A DNA stretch of 64,000 nt from Nonomuraea harbinensis (lineage in GTDB: Bacteria > Actinomycetota > Actinomycetes > Streptosporangiales > Streptosporangiaceae), in NCBI RefSeq assembly GCF_019396385.1, contig NZ_JAHKRN010000005.1:1-64000 (forward strand), written 5' to 3'. The translations under genes and the position numbers were made by a program. The notes beneath the pieces are model-generated. The model was not told the DNA's origin and did not search any database. It saw only the letters and a program-made list of their open reading frames with translations. Below, piece after piece: positions 28,001-35,918 of this stretch. How positions within the stretch are numbered: the first letter of the stretch is position 1; each line of letters opens with the position of its first letter.

Positions 28001-28882
28001 GAGCTGAAGCAGGTCCGCCTGCGCGTCCGCGAGCTGGGCCAGGAGCTCGACAAGCTGGTCAACCGCGTCCACGGCAACGAGGTGGCCCGCACCGAGCAGC
28101 GCATGCGCCTGGAGCAGCTGGAGCGGCGGGCGATGGACGAGTTCGGGGTGGAGTCGGAGGCCCTGGTCGCCGAGTACGGCCCCGCCGCTCCGGTGCCGGG
28201 CGACCCGCCCGTCCCGTACGTGCGCGAGGAGCAGGAGAAGCGGGCCCGCACCGCCGAGCGGCAGATGAACCAGCTCGGCAAGGTCAACCCGCTGGCCCTG
28301 GAGGAGTTCGCGGCGCTGGAGGAGCGCCACGCCTTCCTCAACTCCCAGCTGGAGGACCTGAAGAAGACCCGGCGCGACCTGCTGACCGTGGTCAAGGAGG
28401 TCGACGAGCGGGTGGAGCTGATGTTCGCCTCCGCCTACGAGGACGTGGCGCGCGAGTTCGAGCAGATCTTCACCCGGGTGTTCCCCGGCGGCGAGGGCCG
28501 GCTGGTGCTCACCGAGCCCGGCGACATGCTCACCACCGGCATCGAGGTCGAGGCCAGGCCGCCGGGCAAGAAGGTCAAGCGGCTGTCGCTGCTGTCGGGC
28601 GGCGAGCGGTCGCTGACGGCGGTGGCGTTCCTGATCTCGATCTTCAAGGCGCGGCCGTCTCCGTTCTACGTGATGGACGAGGTCGAGGCCGCGCTCGACG
28701 ACACCAACACCCAGCGGCTGCTGAAGCTCTTCGAGGAGCTGCGGCAGAGCTCGCAGCTGATCGTCATCACCCACAACAAGCGCACGATGGAGATAGCCGA
28801 CGCGCTCTACGGCGTGTCGATGCGCGGTGACGGTGTGACACAGGTGGTCAGCCAGCGCCTGCGGGAGCGAGAGCCCGCCTGA
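25091..28882 (+). CDS. smc: Chromosome partition protein SMC
   Basis: A 1263-aa structural-maintenance-of-chromosomes ATPase that acts with ScpA/ScpB to organise and segregate the chromosome. The N-terminal head has Walker A GPNGSGKSNVVDALAWVMG (about 32-50). Long coiled coils run from about 165-510 and 700-1030. The hinge lies about 515-700, and the C-terminal head has the signature LLSGGERSLTAVAF and Walker B FYVMDEVEAALDD (about 1165-1205). It starts at TTG 25091 with GGGAGAAGGGGG upstream. The hinge contains an unusually long Gly/Ser/Glu-rich loop (residues about 598-652). ftsY follows, as in other actinobacteria. Confidence 0.97.
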   Translation: MYLKTLTLRGFKSFASATALRFEPGITCVVGPNGSGKSNVVDALAWVMGEHSAKSLRGGKMEDVIFAGTSSRPPLGRAEVTLTIDNTDGALPIDYTEVTISRLMFRSGQSEYAINGDTCRLLDIQELLSDSGIGREMHVIVGQGQLDAVLHAGPEDRRAFIEEAAGVLKHRKRKEKALRKLDAMQANLTRVQDLATELRRQLKPLGRQAEIARKAAVIQADLRDARLRLLADDVCTLRARLEREAADEAAVLTRRSQVETALAEAQERETALDAAEAETQPRLAAAQETFFRLSSLRERISGLEQLAAERHRHALDAAAIERRGRDPEDLEREAAEVRERELILRAELEQAQELLEEAVQQRSDAEAELAAEERRLAMAARAAADRREGLAKLRGQVDSVRSRTRAAEEEIGRLERSVAGAVERERLAREELEAQRLEQPEIDPALAEELATAQERVEQARAAAEEARAAVMGAEAALEGPRAALRAARAAVGTARSADQEAQQAVAALRARRDALELGLAKGDGGAALLETDLAGVLGPLAAVMQVTPGAEPAVAAALGPVAESIAVKSVATAVNALELLRVKDAGQATLLVAAQDDTHSVRASAVAPSATGENGGAGPGGSEVLSAYPESGEGVGDGGAGEAPGGGRWAAQLVTVPAHLRAALDRVLAGVVVVADLETARRVAEEHPGLRAVTTGGDLVGAHVAAGGSEGGTSVLQVRAALDDAVADLEDAGTRAGETAAGLEEAVAAEHAAQAALEAAQGAVSEAQSAAGAAQGQANAAQGMLDQVRARQREADQATAAVARRLAQLEAAAQAARDEAERLGRSVAAAQEARAEGLEELSELEIRLAEAEYAQELESEPTTDRRDELATVSETARRREMESRLQVRTAEERVKGMEGRADGLLRAAQRERQERAQAAAQRARRREQAAVAQAVSAGAKRVLTALAGSVGLAARERDEAELARVAVDAELKQVRLRVRELGQELDKLVNRVHGNEVARTEQRMRLEQLERRAMDEFGVESEALVAEYGPAAPVPGDPPVPYVREEQEKRARTAERQMNQLGKVNPLALEEFAALEERHAFLNSQLEDLKKTRRDLLTVVKEVDERVELMFASAYEDVAREFEQIFTRVFPGGEGRLVLTEPGDMLTTGIEVEARPPGKKVKRLSLLSGGERSLTAVAFLISIFKARPSPFYVMDEVEAALDDTNTQRLLKLFEELRQSSQLIVITHNKRTMEIADALYGVSMRGDGVTQVVSQRLREREPA

Positions 28883-28935
28883 TCGGCGCGCCCTTGGTCC
28901 TGACCATGCCGGTCCATCTGGAAAACTGACATCTT

Positions 28936-30105
28936 GTGGATGGTTACCTCGGCGTGATCGTGATCGTGGTCCTTGTCGCCCTCATCGCGGCAGGTGGCCT
29001 GTTCCTGCTCTTCCGGCCGGGAGGCAAGGCGGCCCCGCCGCCGCCCCCGGAGGCACCGCCTCTTCCCGAGGAGGAGGAGAAGCGGCCCCCGGCGGAGGAG
29101 GCCGAAGGCGCGACCACGACCATTCCGCCGCCGGCCAAGCCCGCCGAGCCGATGGTCAAGGCGCCCGAGCTGGAGGTGCCGCCGCCGTCGGCCGGCCGGA
29201 TGGTGCGGCTGCGCTCCCGGCTGGCCAAGTCGCAGAGCGCGCTCGGCCGCGGCCTGCTGGAGCTGCTGTCCCGCGACCGCCTCGACGACGAGGTGTGGGA
29301 CGAGATCGAGGAGCGGCTGATCACGGCCGACGTCGGCGTCGCGCCGACCCAGACCATGGTCGAGGAGCTGCGCACCAAGGTCAAGGTGCTCGGCAGCCGC
29401 AGCCCTCAGGAGGTCCGCGAGCTGCTGCGCGAGCAGCTGCTCATCCAGATCAACCCCGACCTCGACCGCGGCCTCCACATCGCCAAGCACGGTGAGCGGC
29501 CGGCGGTGGTGCTGGTCGTGGGCGTCAACGGCACCGGCAAGACCACGACCACCGGCAAGCTGGCCCGCTCGCTGGTCGGCGACGGCAAGAAGGTCGTGCT
29601 CGGCGCGGCCGACACCTTCCGCGCCGCGGCCGCCGACCAGCTGCAGACCTGGGGCGACCGGGTGGGGGCCGACGTGGTGCGCGGCCCCGAGGGCGGCGAC
29701 CCGGCCTCGGTGGCGTTCGACGCGACCGCCAGGGGCATGGAGGAGAAGGCCGACGTGGTGATCGTCGACACGGCCGGCCGCCTCCACACCAAGACCGGCC
29801 TGATGGACGAGCTGGGCAAGGTCAAGCGGGTCATCGAGAAGAAGGCGACCGTCGACGAGGTGCTGCTCGTCCTCGACGCGACCACGGGCCAGAACGGCAT
29901 GCGCCAGGCCCAGGTGTTCGCCGAGGTGGTCAACATCACCGGCATCGCGCTGACCAAGCTCGACGGCACGGCCAAGGGCGGCATCGTGATCTCCGTCCAA
30001 CGGGAGCTGGGCGTCCCGGTCAAGCTGGTGGGTCTGGGCGAGGGGCCGGACGATCTGGCGCCGTTCGACCCCGAGGTGTTCGTGGAGGCCATCCTTGGCG
30101 ACTAA
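28936..30105 (+). CDS. ftsY: Signal recognition particle receptor FtsY
   Basis: A 389-aa GTPase that docks SRP-ribosome complexes at the membrane. Unlike E. coli FtsY it has a true N-terminal membrane helix (LGVIVIVVLVALIAAGGLFLLF, about 5-26), typical of actinobacteria. A Pro/Glu linker (about 30-90) leads to the NG domain. G1 is GVNGTGKTTTTGKLA (about 196-210), then DTFRAAAADQL, DTAGRLHTK, TKLDGTAKGG and the final GLGEGPDDLAPF. It starts at GTG 28936. ffh is not adjacent here. Confidence 0.96.
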   Translation: MDGYLGVIVIVVLVALIAAGGLFLLFRPGGKAAPPPPPEAPPLPEEEEKRPPAEEAEGATTTIPPPAKPAEPMVKAPELEVPPPSAGRMVRLRSRLAKSQSALGRGLLELLSRDRLDDEVWDEIEERLITADVGVAPTQTMVEELRTKVKVLGSRSPQEVRELLREQLLIQINPDLDRGLHIAKHGERPAVVLVVGVNGTGKTTTTGKLARSLVGDGKKVVLGAADTFRAAAADQLQTWGDRVGADVVRGPEGGDPASVAFDATARGMEEKADVVIVDTAGRLHTKTGLMDELGKVKRVIEKKATVDEVLLVLDATTGQNGMRQAQVFAEVVNITGIALTKLDGTAKGGIVISVQRELGVPVKLVGLGEGPDDLAPFDPEVFVEAILGD

Positions 30106-30212
30106 AAGGTCACTGATTAGGAAATAATCCTTTTCACGTTAGCCCTTGTCGTCCGACGGAAGCCGTGTTGATATTGGACGATCTGTCTGTCATTGATCGG
30201 GAAAGGCCGAAC

Positions 30213-30287
30213 ATGAAGAAGGTCGTGGTCCATAAGCCGGGGACCGTCAAATTGGCCGGGGCGGCGACGCCGAAGCACGCCGCCTGA
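30213..30287 (+). CDS. 24-aa peptide upstream of the TPR gene
   Basis: ATG 30213 to TGA 30287 encodes a 24-residue basic peptide, starting MKKVVVHKPG, then TVKLAG and ending TPKHAA. GGGAAAGG sits 6 nt before the ATG, a good ribosome binding site for such a short frame. It lies alone between ftsY and the TPR gene in an otherwise empty stretch, with an attenuator-like hairpin 21 nt after its stop. The composition (three Val in a row, spaced Lys and His, no Cys) does not match a class I know. It could be a signalling or precursor peptide for the downstream gene, or a leader peptide that governs the hairpin. Translation is not proven. Confidence 0.5.
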   Translation: MKKVVVHKPGTVKLAGAATPKHAA

Positions 30288-30307
30288 CCTCCTCCATGGC
30301 AGAGGGC

Positions 30308-30343
30308 GCGGCGCCAGCGGACGGGGGCGCCGCTCCCGCTTTT
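30308..30343 (+). terminator. Attenuator-like terminator between peptide and TPR genes
   Basis: GCGGCGCC (30308-30315) and GGCGCCGC (30326-30333) form an 8-bp stem with a 10-nt loop. TCCCGC and TTTT (30340-30343) follow. It would end the peptide transcript or limit read-through into the TPR gene. Confidence 0.6.
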
Positions 30344-30406
30344 CTCGCGATCCGGTTTTTCGGACCGTGATTGCGGTGTTTTCTGCTCGCCAGGGGAGCG
30401 ACGATT

Positions 30407-32065
30407 CTGAGAAGGATCATTTTCGACGCCCATCGTGGTCTCCGGGGCCCTTACACCTTCGGAGCCGCGCTCATGCACGCGCTCGTCCCCGAGGCGGGGG
30501 ACGAGCTGATCGCCGCCTACGACATCGAGATCAGGACGGTGGCGCCCGCGCTGCGCGACCGGGTGCCCGCCCGGCGGGTGACGCTGGCCGACCGGCTGCC
30601 CCAGGGTGAGCGCATCCTGGTGCCCGCGCCGCTGCGCACGCTGCGGCTGGCGAACGGGCTGGCGGAGTTCGTCCGCGGTCATCTGACGGCCGCGGGGCCG
30701 ATGGAGCTGCGGGTCGCCAACACCGCGCACGCCGACCCCACCGACCTCCAGCTGCTGGACGTGCTCGAACGGCGGGTACCCGGCCTGGCGATCGTCCGCG
30801 AGCCGTCCGGGCCCTCGCACCCGGCTCCCTCGTACGCGCTCGGGCCCGAGCTGGACCGATACCGCAACGAGGGCTTCCACCACGCGATGGCCGAGGCCGG
30901 GGCGGCGCTGCTGCCCACGCTGCCGGAAGGCGGCGCGAAGTGGTGGACGCTCGCGCACCGGGCCGCCACCGCGCTGGCCGCGCTCGACCGCGAGGACGAG
31001 GCGCGCGAGCTGCTCGACCGCGGCCGGCGGGCGAGCACCGACCCCAAGAACCTCGCGACCGCCGCGTACGCGACCGCGATGCTGCTGGTCAGGCACCACG
31101 ACCCCGGTCGGCGGGACCCTGAGGAGGCGCTGGCCTGGATCAACCAGGCCGTCGCGCTCACCTCGTTGCTGCCCGACCGGCGCGAGCGGGCGTTCCACCT
31201 GGGATTCGACCTGAACGGCAAGGCGCTCGTGCAGGTCCGCCTGGGCCGCGCCGGCGAGGCGATGCGGCTCGTCCAGGAGGCCATCGACCTGGGCGAGCGC
31301 GACCTCGCGCCGGGCCATCCGATCCACCGGCTGGTGCTGCGGGCCAACCGGGCGCAGCTGCTGGCCGTGCTCGGCGACCCGGAGGCGGCCCTGGCCGATC
31401 TGGACGCCGCCGTCGCGGCCGATCCCGGCTATCCCGACTACTACGTGGACCGGGGCAACCTGCGGTACCGGCTGGGGCGGCTGGACGAGGCGGAGGCCGA
31501 CTACGAGAGCGCCATGCGGGCCGGGCCGCCCTTCCCCGAGCCGTACTACAACCGCTCGGAGGTGCGGTACGCGCGCGGCGACCTGGCGGGCGCGCTGGCC
31601 GACCTGGACCACGCGGTCGAGCTGGATCCCGGCTTCACCGACGCGTACGTGAACCGGGCCGGGCTGCTGGTGGCCATGGACGAGTTCGACCGGGCCAAGG
31701 CGGACGTCGAGCGGGATCCGGGCAACCCGTTCCTGCTCAGCGTGCTGGGGCAGATCGAGACGGCGCAGGGCAACCTGGTGGGCGCGCGCAAGGCGTTCGA
31801 CTCGGCGCTGGAACGGGCGCCGGAGCTGGCCGCGGCCTGGGCCGGGCGTGGAGCGCTGGCGTTCGAGGAGGGCGACGCGCACGCGGCGGTGGCCGACCTG
31901 ACCAGGGCGGTCGAGCTGGAGGACGGGGCCGAGGTGCGGTTCAACCGGGCCTACGCGCTGCGCTCGCTCGGCGACCTGGAGGCGGCGCGCGCCGACCTCC
32001 GGCACGCCGCCGCCCTGGCTCCGGAGGACGACCAGATCGGCGAGGCCCTGGCCGAGCTCGCCTAG
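30407..32065 (+). CDS. Tetratricopeptide repeat protein with conserved N-terminal domain
   Basis: A protein of about 552 aa. The N-terminal 120 residues ([21 protein letters not shown]..., then [20 protein letters not shown]) look like a distinct domain, with a Gly-rich RGLRGPY motif that I cannot name. From about residue 160 to the end there are at least eight TPR-like helical pairs (for example [31 protein letters not shown] and [13 protein letters not shown]). No membrane segment is seen. The start is uncertain: GGGGAG at 30393-30398 best fits CTG 30407 (giving [11 protein letters not shown]) or ATT 30404, while the first conventional start, TTG 30371, has no ribosome binding site. It is probably a peptide- or protein-binding partner of the upstream 24-aa product. 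Its stop overlaps cds1 by 4 bp. Confidence 0.8.
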   Translation: MRRIIFDAHRGLRGPYTFGAALMHALVPEAGDELIAAYDIEIRTVAPALRDRVPARRVTLADRLPQGERILVPAPLRTLRLANGLAEFVRGHLTAAGPMELRVANTAHADPTDLQLLDVLERRVPGLAIVREPSGPSHPAPSYALGPELDRYRNEGFHHAMAEAGAALLPTLPEGGAKWWTLAHRAATALAALDREDEARELLDRGRRASTDPKNLATAAYATAMLLVRHHDPGRRDPEEALAWINQAVALTSLLPDRRERAFHLGFDLNGKALVQVRLGRAGEAMRLVQEAIDLGERDLAPGHPIHRLVLRANRAQLLAVLGDPEAALADLDAAVAADPGYPDYYVDRGNLRYRLGRLDEAEADYESAMRAGPPFPEPYYNRSEVRYARGDLAGALADLDHAVELDPGFTDAYVNRAGLLVAMDEFDRAKADVERDPGNPFLLSVLGQIETAQGNLVGARKAFDSALERAPELAAAWAGRGALAFEEGDAHAAVADLTRAVELEDGAEVRFNRAYALRSLGDLEAARADLRHAAALAPEDDQIGEALAELA

Positions 32066-33141
32066 GAGGGCAGGAAGGCGCGCAAGTCGGCGAGGTGGGG
32101 CTCGATGTCGAGGCCCTGGCCGGCCAGCCAGGCGGGGTTGCCGTAGGTGCCGCGGTAGCGGTCGCCGCTGTCGCAGATCAGCGTGACGATGCTGCCGCGC
32201 TCCCCGGCGCCGCGCATCTCCTTGATCAGCTCCACGCAGGCGGCGACGTTGGTGCCGGTCGAGCCGCCCACGTCGCGGCCGGTGACCTCACGCACCCAGT
32301 GCATGGCGGCGATCGAGCGGGCGTCGGGCACCGCGATCATGCGGTCGATCACCGTCGGCAGGAACGACGGCTCGACCCGCGGCCGGCCGATGCCCTCGAT
32401 CCGCGAACCCGGGGCGGTGACCTCGGGGTCGCCGGAGACCCAGCCGGGGTAGAAGGCCGAGCCCTCCACGTCGGCGACGGCCAGGCGGGTCGGGTAGCGG
32501 CGGTAGCGGATGAAGCGGCCGATCGTCGCGCTGGTGCCGCCGGTGCCGGCGCCGACCACGATCCAGGTGGGTTCGGGGTGCGGCTCCATGAGCATCTGGT
32601 CGAAGATCGACTCGGCGATGTTGTTGTTGCCCCGCCAGTCGGTCGCCCGTTCGGCGTAGGTGAACTGGTCCATGAAGTGGCCGCCGGTCTCGGCCGCGAG
32701 CCGGCGGGACTCCTCGTAGATCGCGCCCGGATCGCCGACCAGGTGGCACTTGCCGCCGTAGAACTCGATCAGGTGGATCTTCTCGGGCGAGGTGGCGGCC
32801 GGCATGACCGCGATGAACGGCAGCCCGAGCAGCCGGGCGAAGTAGGCCTCGCTGACCGCGGTCGAACCGCTGGACGCCTCCACGATCGTGGTCGTGGGGC
32901 CGATCCACCCGTTGGCCAGGCCGTACAGGAAAAGAGACCGGGCGAGCCGGTGTTTGAGTGAACCGGTGGGGTGCACCGACTCGTCTTTCAGGTAGAGGTT
33001 TACCTCCCACTCCGAGGGAAGCGGGAACACGTGCAGGTGCGTATCACAACTCCGGTTGGCGTCGGCCTCCACCTTGCGGACGGCCTCGGCCACCCATTGG
33101 CGTGTCGCCGGAGCGTGGCGGTCCACGAAATCCATGCCCAT
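32062..33141 (-). CDS. cds1: PLP-dependent L-cysteine desulfhydrase, Cds1-like
   Basis: A 359-aa fold-type II PLP enzyme resembling mycobacterial Cds1 (Rv3684), which breaks L-cysteine down to H2S, pyruvate and ammonia. Features: [21 protein letters not shown], with the PLP Lys in the SLKHR motif (about residue 63), the substrate loop [12 protein letters not shown], and the phosphate-binding [15 protein letters not shown] cysteine-synthase-like activity cannot be excluded from sequence alone. ATG 33141 was chosen; ATG 33135 is also possible. It is divergent from the SigR-like gene across 230 bp, suggesting a link to thiol balance. Confidence 0.88.
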   Translation of the reverse strand: MGMDFVDRHAPATRQWVAEAVRKVEADANRSCDTHLHVFPLPSEWEVNLYLKDESVHPTGSLKHRLARSLFLYGLANGWIGPTTTIVEASSGSTAVSEAYFARLLGLPFIAVMPAATSPEKIHLIEFYGGKCHLVGDPGAIYEESRRLAAETGGHFMDQFTYAERATDWRGNNNIAESIFDQMLMEPHPEPTWIVVGAGTGGTSATIGRFIRYRRYPTRLAVADVEGSAFYPGWVSGDPEVTAPGSRIEGIGRPRVEPSFLPTVIDRMIAVPDARSIAAMHWVREVTGRDVGGSTGTNVAACVELIKEMRGAGERGSIVTLICDSGDRYRGTYGNPAWLAGQGLDIEPHLADLRAFLPS

Positions 33142-33371
33142 ACGCTATCCCATGTGATTCCCGCCACATTTTCCACGAAATTGAGCGGATGATGTTATGA
33201 TTATGAAACTTGTCCAGCCGTGGACGTGATGTCGCACGCCGCGAGCACAGGGACTGTTCACCTCTCTGACCAGCGCGGAACCCCTAACGCGGCCCTTACG
33301 CGGGGCCTGCGACGATGGAACCGCTGTCAGTCGGCTGGTGCCGAACGGGGGATAGCGCAAGGGGGAATGAT

Positions 33372-33965
33372 TTGATCACGATGACCGAAGAGCAGCGTCA
33401 AGACTGGTTCGAGCGCGATGTCGTGCCCGTGACGTCGCAGCTGTTCGCGTCCGCCATGCGTCTGACCCGTAACACCGCCGATGCCGAGGACCTGGTGCAG
33501 GAGACCGTGGCCAAGGCCTTCACGTCCTACCACCAGTTCCGTGAGGGCACCAACCTCAAGGCCTGGCTGCACCGGATCCTCACCAACAACTTCATCAACG
33601 ACTACCGCAAGAAGCAGCGTTCGCCCAAGCTGTCGGCCGCCGAGGACATCGAGGACTGGCAGCTGCACGCCGCCGAGTCCCACACCTCGACCGGGCTGCG
33701 CTCGGCCGAGACCGAGGCGCTCGACCGGCTGCCCGACAGCGTGGTGATGAACGCGCTGCGCTCGCTGCCCGAGGACTTCCGGGTGGCGGTCTACCTCGCC
33801 GACGTCGAGGGGTTCGCCTACAAGGAGATCGCCGAGCGGATGGGCACGCCCATCGGCACCGTGATGTCCCGCCTGCACCGGGGGCGCAGGCAGTTGCGCG
33901 GCATGCTGGAGGAGTACGCCCGGGAGGAGGGCGCGGTCCGCGAGGCCGCGCCGAGCGCGGCCTGA
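33372..33965 (+). CDS. ECF sigma factor, SigR/SigH-like
   Basis: A 197-aa ECF sigma factor. Region 2 (about 20-90) includes [25 protein letters not shown] and [26 protein letters not shown], the strongly conserved SigR/SigH (ECF12) type. Region 4 (about 130-180) has [44 protein letters not shown]. SigR controls thiol-oxidative stress genes and is normally held by the zinc anti-sigma factor RsrA encoded next to it; no such gene follows. TTG 33372 is favoured by GGGGGA 6 nt upstream; ATG 33381 is the alternative. I could not find a SigR-type promoter (GGAAT-N18-GTT) in the intergenic region. Confidence 0.92.
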   Translation: MITMTEEQRQDWFERDVVPVTSQLFASAMRLTRNTADAEDLVQETVAKAFTSYHQFREGTNLKAWLHRILTNNFINDYRKKQRSPKLSAAEDIEDWQLHAAESHTSTGLRSAETEALDRLPDSVVMNALRSLPEDFRVAVYLADVEGFAYKEIAERMGTPIGTVMSRLHRGRRQLRGMLEEYAREEGAVREAAPSAA

Positions 33966-33986
33966 GGTCGCGGAGCCGCCCGCGTG

Positions 33987-34820
33987 CTACGCGACGGCTA
34001 TGAGCGCCACCGCGCCCAGTGCGCATGCCACGCCGGCGAGCTGGATCGCGTGCAGCCGCTCGCCGAGCACCCGCCTGGCCAGCAGCAGCGTGCTGGCCGG
34101 GTAGAGAGAGACCAGCACCGCCACGAGGCTCAGCATGCCCTGTCGCTGGGCCAGCAGGTAGAGCACGTTGGCGGCCATGTCGAGGACCCCTGCGGCGACG
34201 ATGACTCCCAGCGAGCCGGACGCCGGCTTCAGCGCCCGCCGGGTGGCCAGCGCGAGCAGGAGCACCAGACTGATGGACGAGACCCGGGCGCCGGCCAGCG
34301 GCCAGAGCCCGGACTCCGCCGAGGCCATGGCGAGCAGGATGAAGAAGCCGCCGAACCCCGCGCCGGCGGCCAGCGCCGTGAGCACCGAACTCGCCGACCC
34401 GCTCGCGCTCCCGGACCGGTCCTGGCTGATGAGGAGCACCGCGCCCAGCCCGAGCGCCACCCCGAGCAGCGCCGTGGCCTCGGGACGCTCCCCCTGGAGG
34501 AGCCCGAACCCGACGGGCAGCGCCGCGGAGGTCACGGCGGTGGTCGGCGCCACCACGGACATCACGCCGGTGGCCAGCGACCGGTAGAACAGCACCAGGC
34601 CGGCGGCGCCCGACAGCCCGGCGCCGAGCCCCCAGAGCACGGCCCGGCCGTCGAAGGCGCCGGGCAGCGCGGGCAGCAGGGCCAGGATCAGTGCGAGCCC
34701 GGCCAACTGGGAGAGCGCGACCACGGCGAGCACCCGCGATCGTCGGGTGGCCAGGCCGCCGAAGAAGTCGGCCGTGCCGTAGACCACCGCGCTGGCGGTC
34801 GCGAGGATCACCGCGATCAC
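33987..34820 (-). CDS. EamA/DMT-family transporter
   Basis: A 277-aa inner-membrane protein with ten predicted helices in two EamA repeats (starting AVILATASAVVYGTADFFGG and ALAAGAGFGGFFILLAMASA). Members export amino acids or metabolites; the substrate is unknown. It starts at GTG 34820. TATATT on the minus strand (34848-34843) would start transcription about 15 nt before the gene. It is divergent from an XRE-cupin regulator, so regulation by that protein is likely through the repeats between them. It converges on the sigma gene without overlap. Confidence 0.9.
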   Translation of the reverse strand: MIAVILATASAVVYGTADFFGGLATRRSRVLAVVALSQLAGLALILALLPALPGAFDGRAVLWGLGAGLSGAAGLVLFYRSLATGVMSVVAPTTAVTSAALPVGFGLLQGERPEATALLGVALGLGAVLLISQDRSGSASGSASSVLTALAAGAGFGGFFILLAMASAESGLWPLAGARVSSISLVLLLALATRRALKPASGSLGVIVAAGVLDMAANVLYLLAQRQGMLSLVAVLVSLYPASTLLLARRVLGERLHAIQLAGVACALGAVALIAVA

Positions 34821-34847
34821 GTTTCACCATCCCCTTGGTTCAATATA

Positions 34848-34912
34848 TTGCACTCCTAGTACACCACACAGAGTGCACTGTGGTGCAAACTCTTTCCACT
34901 ACACTGCACAAG
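34848..34912. promoter_or_regulatory. Repeat-rich operator between EamA and XRE-cupin genes
   Basis: Three related half-symmetric elements are packed into 65 bp: TTGCACTCCTAGTACACC (34848-34865), GAGTGCACTGTGGTGCAA (34871-34888, reverse orientation) and CCACTACACTGCACAAG (34896-34912, reverse). CACCACA (34862-34868) and TGTGGTG (34879-34885) add an inverted repeat. The block covers the divergent promoters, so the XRE protein probably binds here. Confidence 0.6.
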
Positions 34913-34913
34913 G

Positions 34914-35489
34914 GTGGAGAACACCGAGCTGATCACCCAGGCCATCGCCAGCAACGTGCGCGCCCAGCGGGCCCATCGCGGGCTCACCCTGGACGCGCTG
35001 GCCGCCCGGTCCGGCGTCAGCCGGGGCATGCTCGTCCAGGTCGAGCAGGGGAGGACCAACCCGAGCGTGTCGACACTCACCCGGATCGCCTCCGCCCTCG
35101 GCGTGACCGTCGCCCGGCTGGTCGAGGTCGGCGACGTCCCGGTGGTCCGCATCGTCGGCAAGGCCGACGCGGTCACCTTCGACCAGGGCGACGTGCGGGC
35201 CAGGCTGCTGGTCGGCGCCGACTCGCCGATGATCCTGGAGCTGTGGGACTGGCGGCTGGCGCCCGGCGAACACCACGACGGCGACCCGCACCCGGCGGGC
35301 ACCAGGGAGATGCTGACCGTGCTGCGGGGCGAGCTGACCCTGACCGTCTACGGCAAGAGCCACGTGATCGGCACCGACGACGCGGTGCTCTTCACCGCCG
35401 ACAGGGCGCATCGCTACGCCAACGAAGGCGACGGCGAGCTGCGGTTCATCATGGTCGTGGCGGAGCCGCGCGAGGTGGCGGACCACTGA
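34914..35489 (+). CDS. XRE-family regulator with C-terminal cupin domain
   Basis: A 191-aa regulator. The HTH domain (residues 12-67) reads NVRAQRAHRGLTLDALAARSGVSRGMLVQVEQGRTNPSVSTL; the cupin sensor domain (about 105-185) contains EHHDGDPHPAGTREMLTVLRGELTL. Cupin-XRE proteins bind small ligands and usually control an adjacent transporter or catabolic gene, here the divergent EamA exporter. Start GTG 34914 has no proper ribosome binding site. TACACT (34900-34905) ends 8 bp before it, so the transcript probably begins at or next to the GTG (leaderless). Confidence 0.93.
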   Translation: MENTELITQAIASNVRAQRAHRGLTLDALAARSGVSRGMLVQVEQGRTNPSVSTLTRIASALGVTVARLVEVGDVPVVRIVGKADAVTFDQGDVRARLLVGADSPMILELWDWRLAPGEHHDGDPHPAGTREMLTVLRGELTLTVYGKSHVIGTDDAVLFTADRAHRYANEGDGELRFIMVVAEPREVADH

Positions 35490-35582
35490 CGCCGACTCCC
35501 GGCTGTGAAACTTCTTGACGACTGTGAGCTGTAGGTGGGTACACCTCTTCGTGTGCGACGGACCGTCGGCAGGGGGTAATGG

Positions 35583-35888
35583 GTGAGTGAGTCCCGCGCG
35601 GTGACGGAGAAGCTCCGAGCGGAGCTGCACGGCCTGGGCGTGACCACCTCGTACGAGATCGGCGACGGTGTGACCCTCTCCGTCTGGATCGGGCTCGTCG
35701 TGCGCTACCGGGACGGGTTCTACCGTTGGCGGGAAGGCCCGGTGAAACGCCGCCATCTCGGTACCGATCCGGCCGGATGTGCCCTAAGAGTGGCGCGTCG
35801 CTCCAAGGAGTTGCAGGCTGATATCCCATCATGGTGGGAAGAGCTGGTCAGGGACTCGCGGGGGCGGCCTGCCGGCGACTATCCGTGA
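35583..35888 (+). CDS. Small actinomycete protein of unknown function
   Basis: A 101-aa protein starting at GTG 35583. The core TTSYEIGDGVTLSVWIGLVVRYRDGFYRWR resembles a group of small actinomycete proteins with a VSVWxGLVVxxDGxxFxWR pattern, which often occur in several copies per genome. The N-terminus (RAVTEKLRAELHGLG) is helical and the centre is beta-rich with conserved Trp residues. No function is known to me. TTGACG at about 35513 could be part of its promoter. It precedes the polysaccharide deacetylase gene by 30 bp. Confidence 0.75.
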   Translation: MSESRAVTEKLRAELHGLGVTTSYEIGDGVTLSVWIGLVVRYRDGFYRWREGPVKRRHLGTDPAGCALRVARRSKELQADIPSWWEELVRDSRGRPAGDYP

Positions 35889-35918
35889 TGCCCCCGTTGG
35901 CGTGCCACCGGGGGGAAC

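Noticed and set aside
24707..28774. Very long minus-strand open frame (1355 codons) opposite smc
   Set aside because: It is the mirror of a high-GC coding frame: composition is His/Gly/Arg/Leu-rich, no domain is present and smc itself is unmistakable. Similar long antisense frames lie opposite most genes here.
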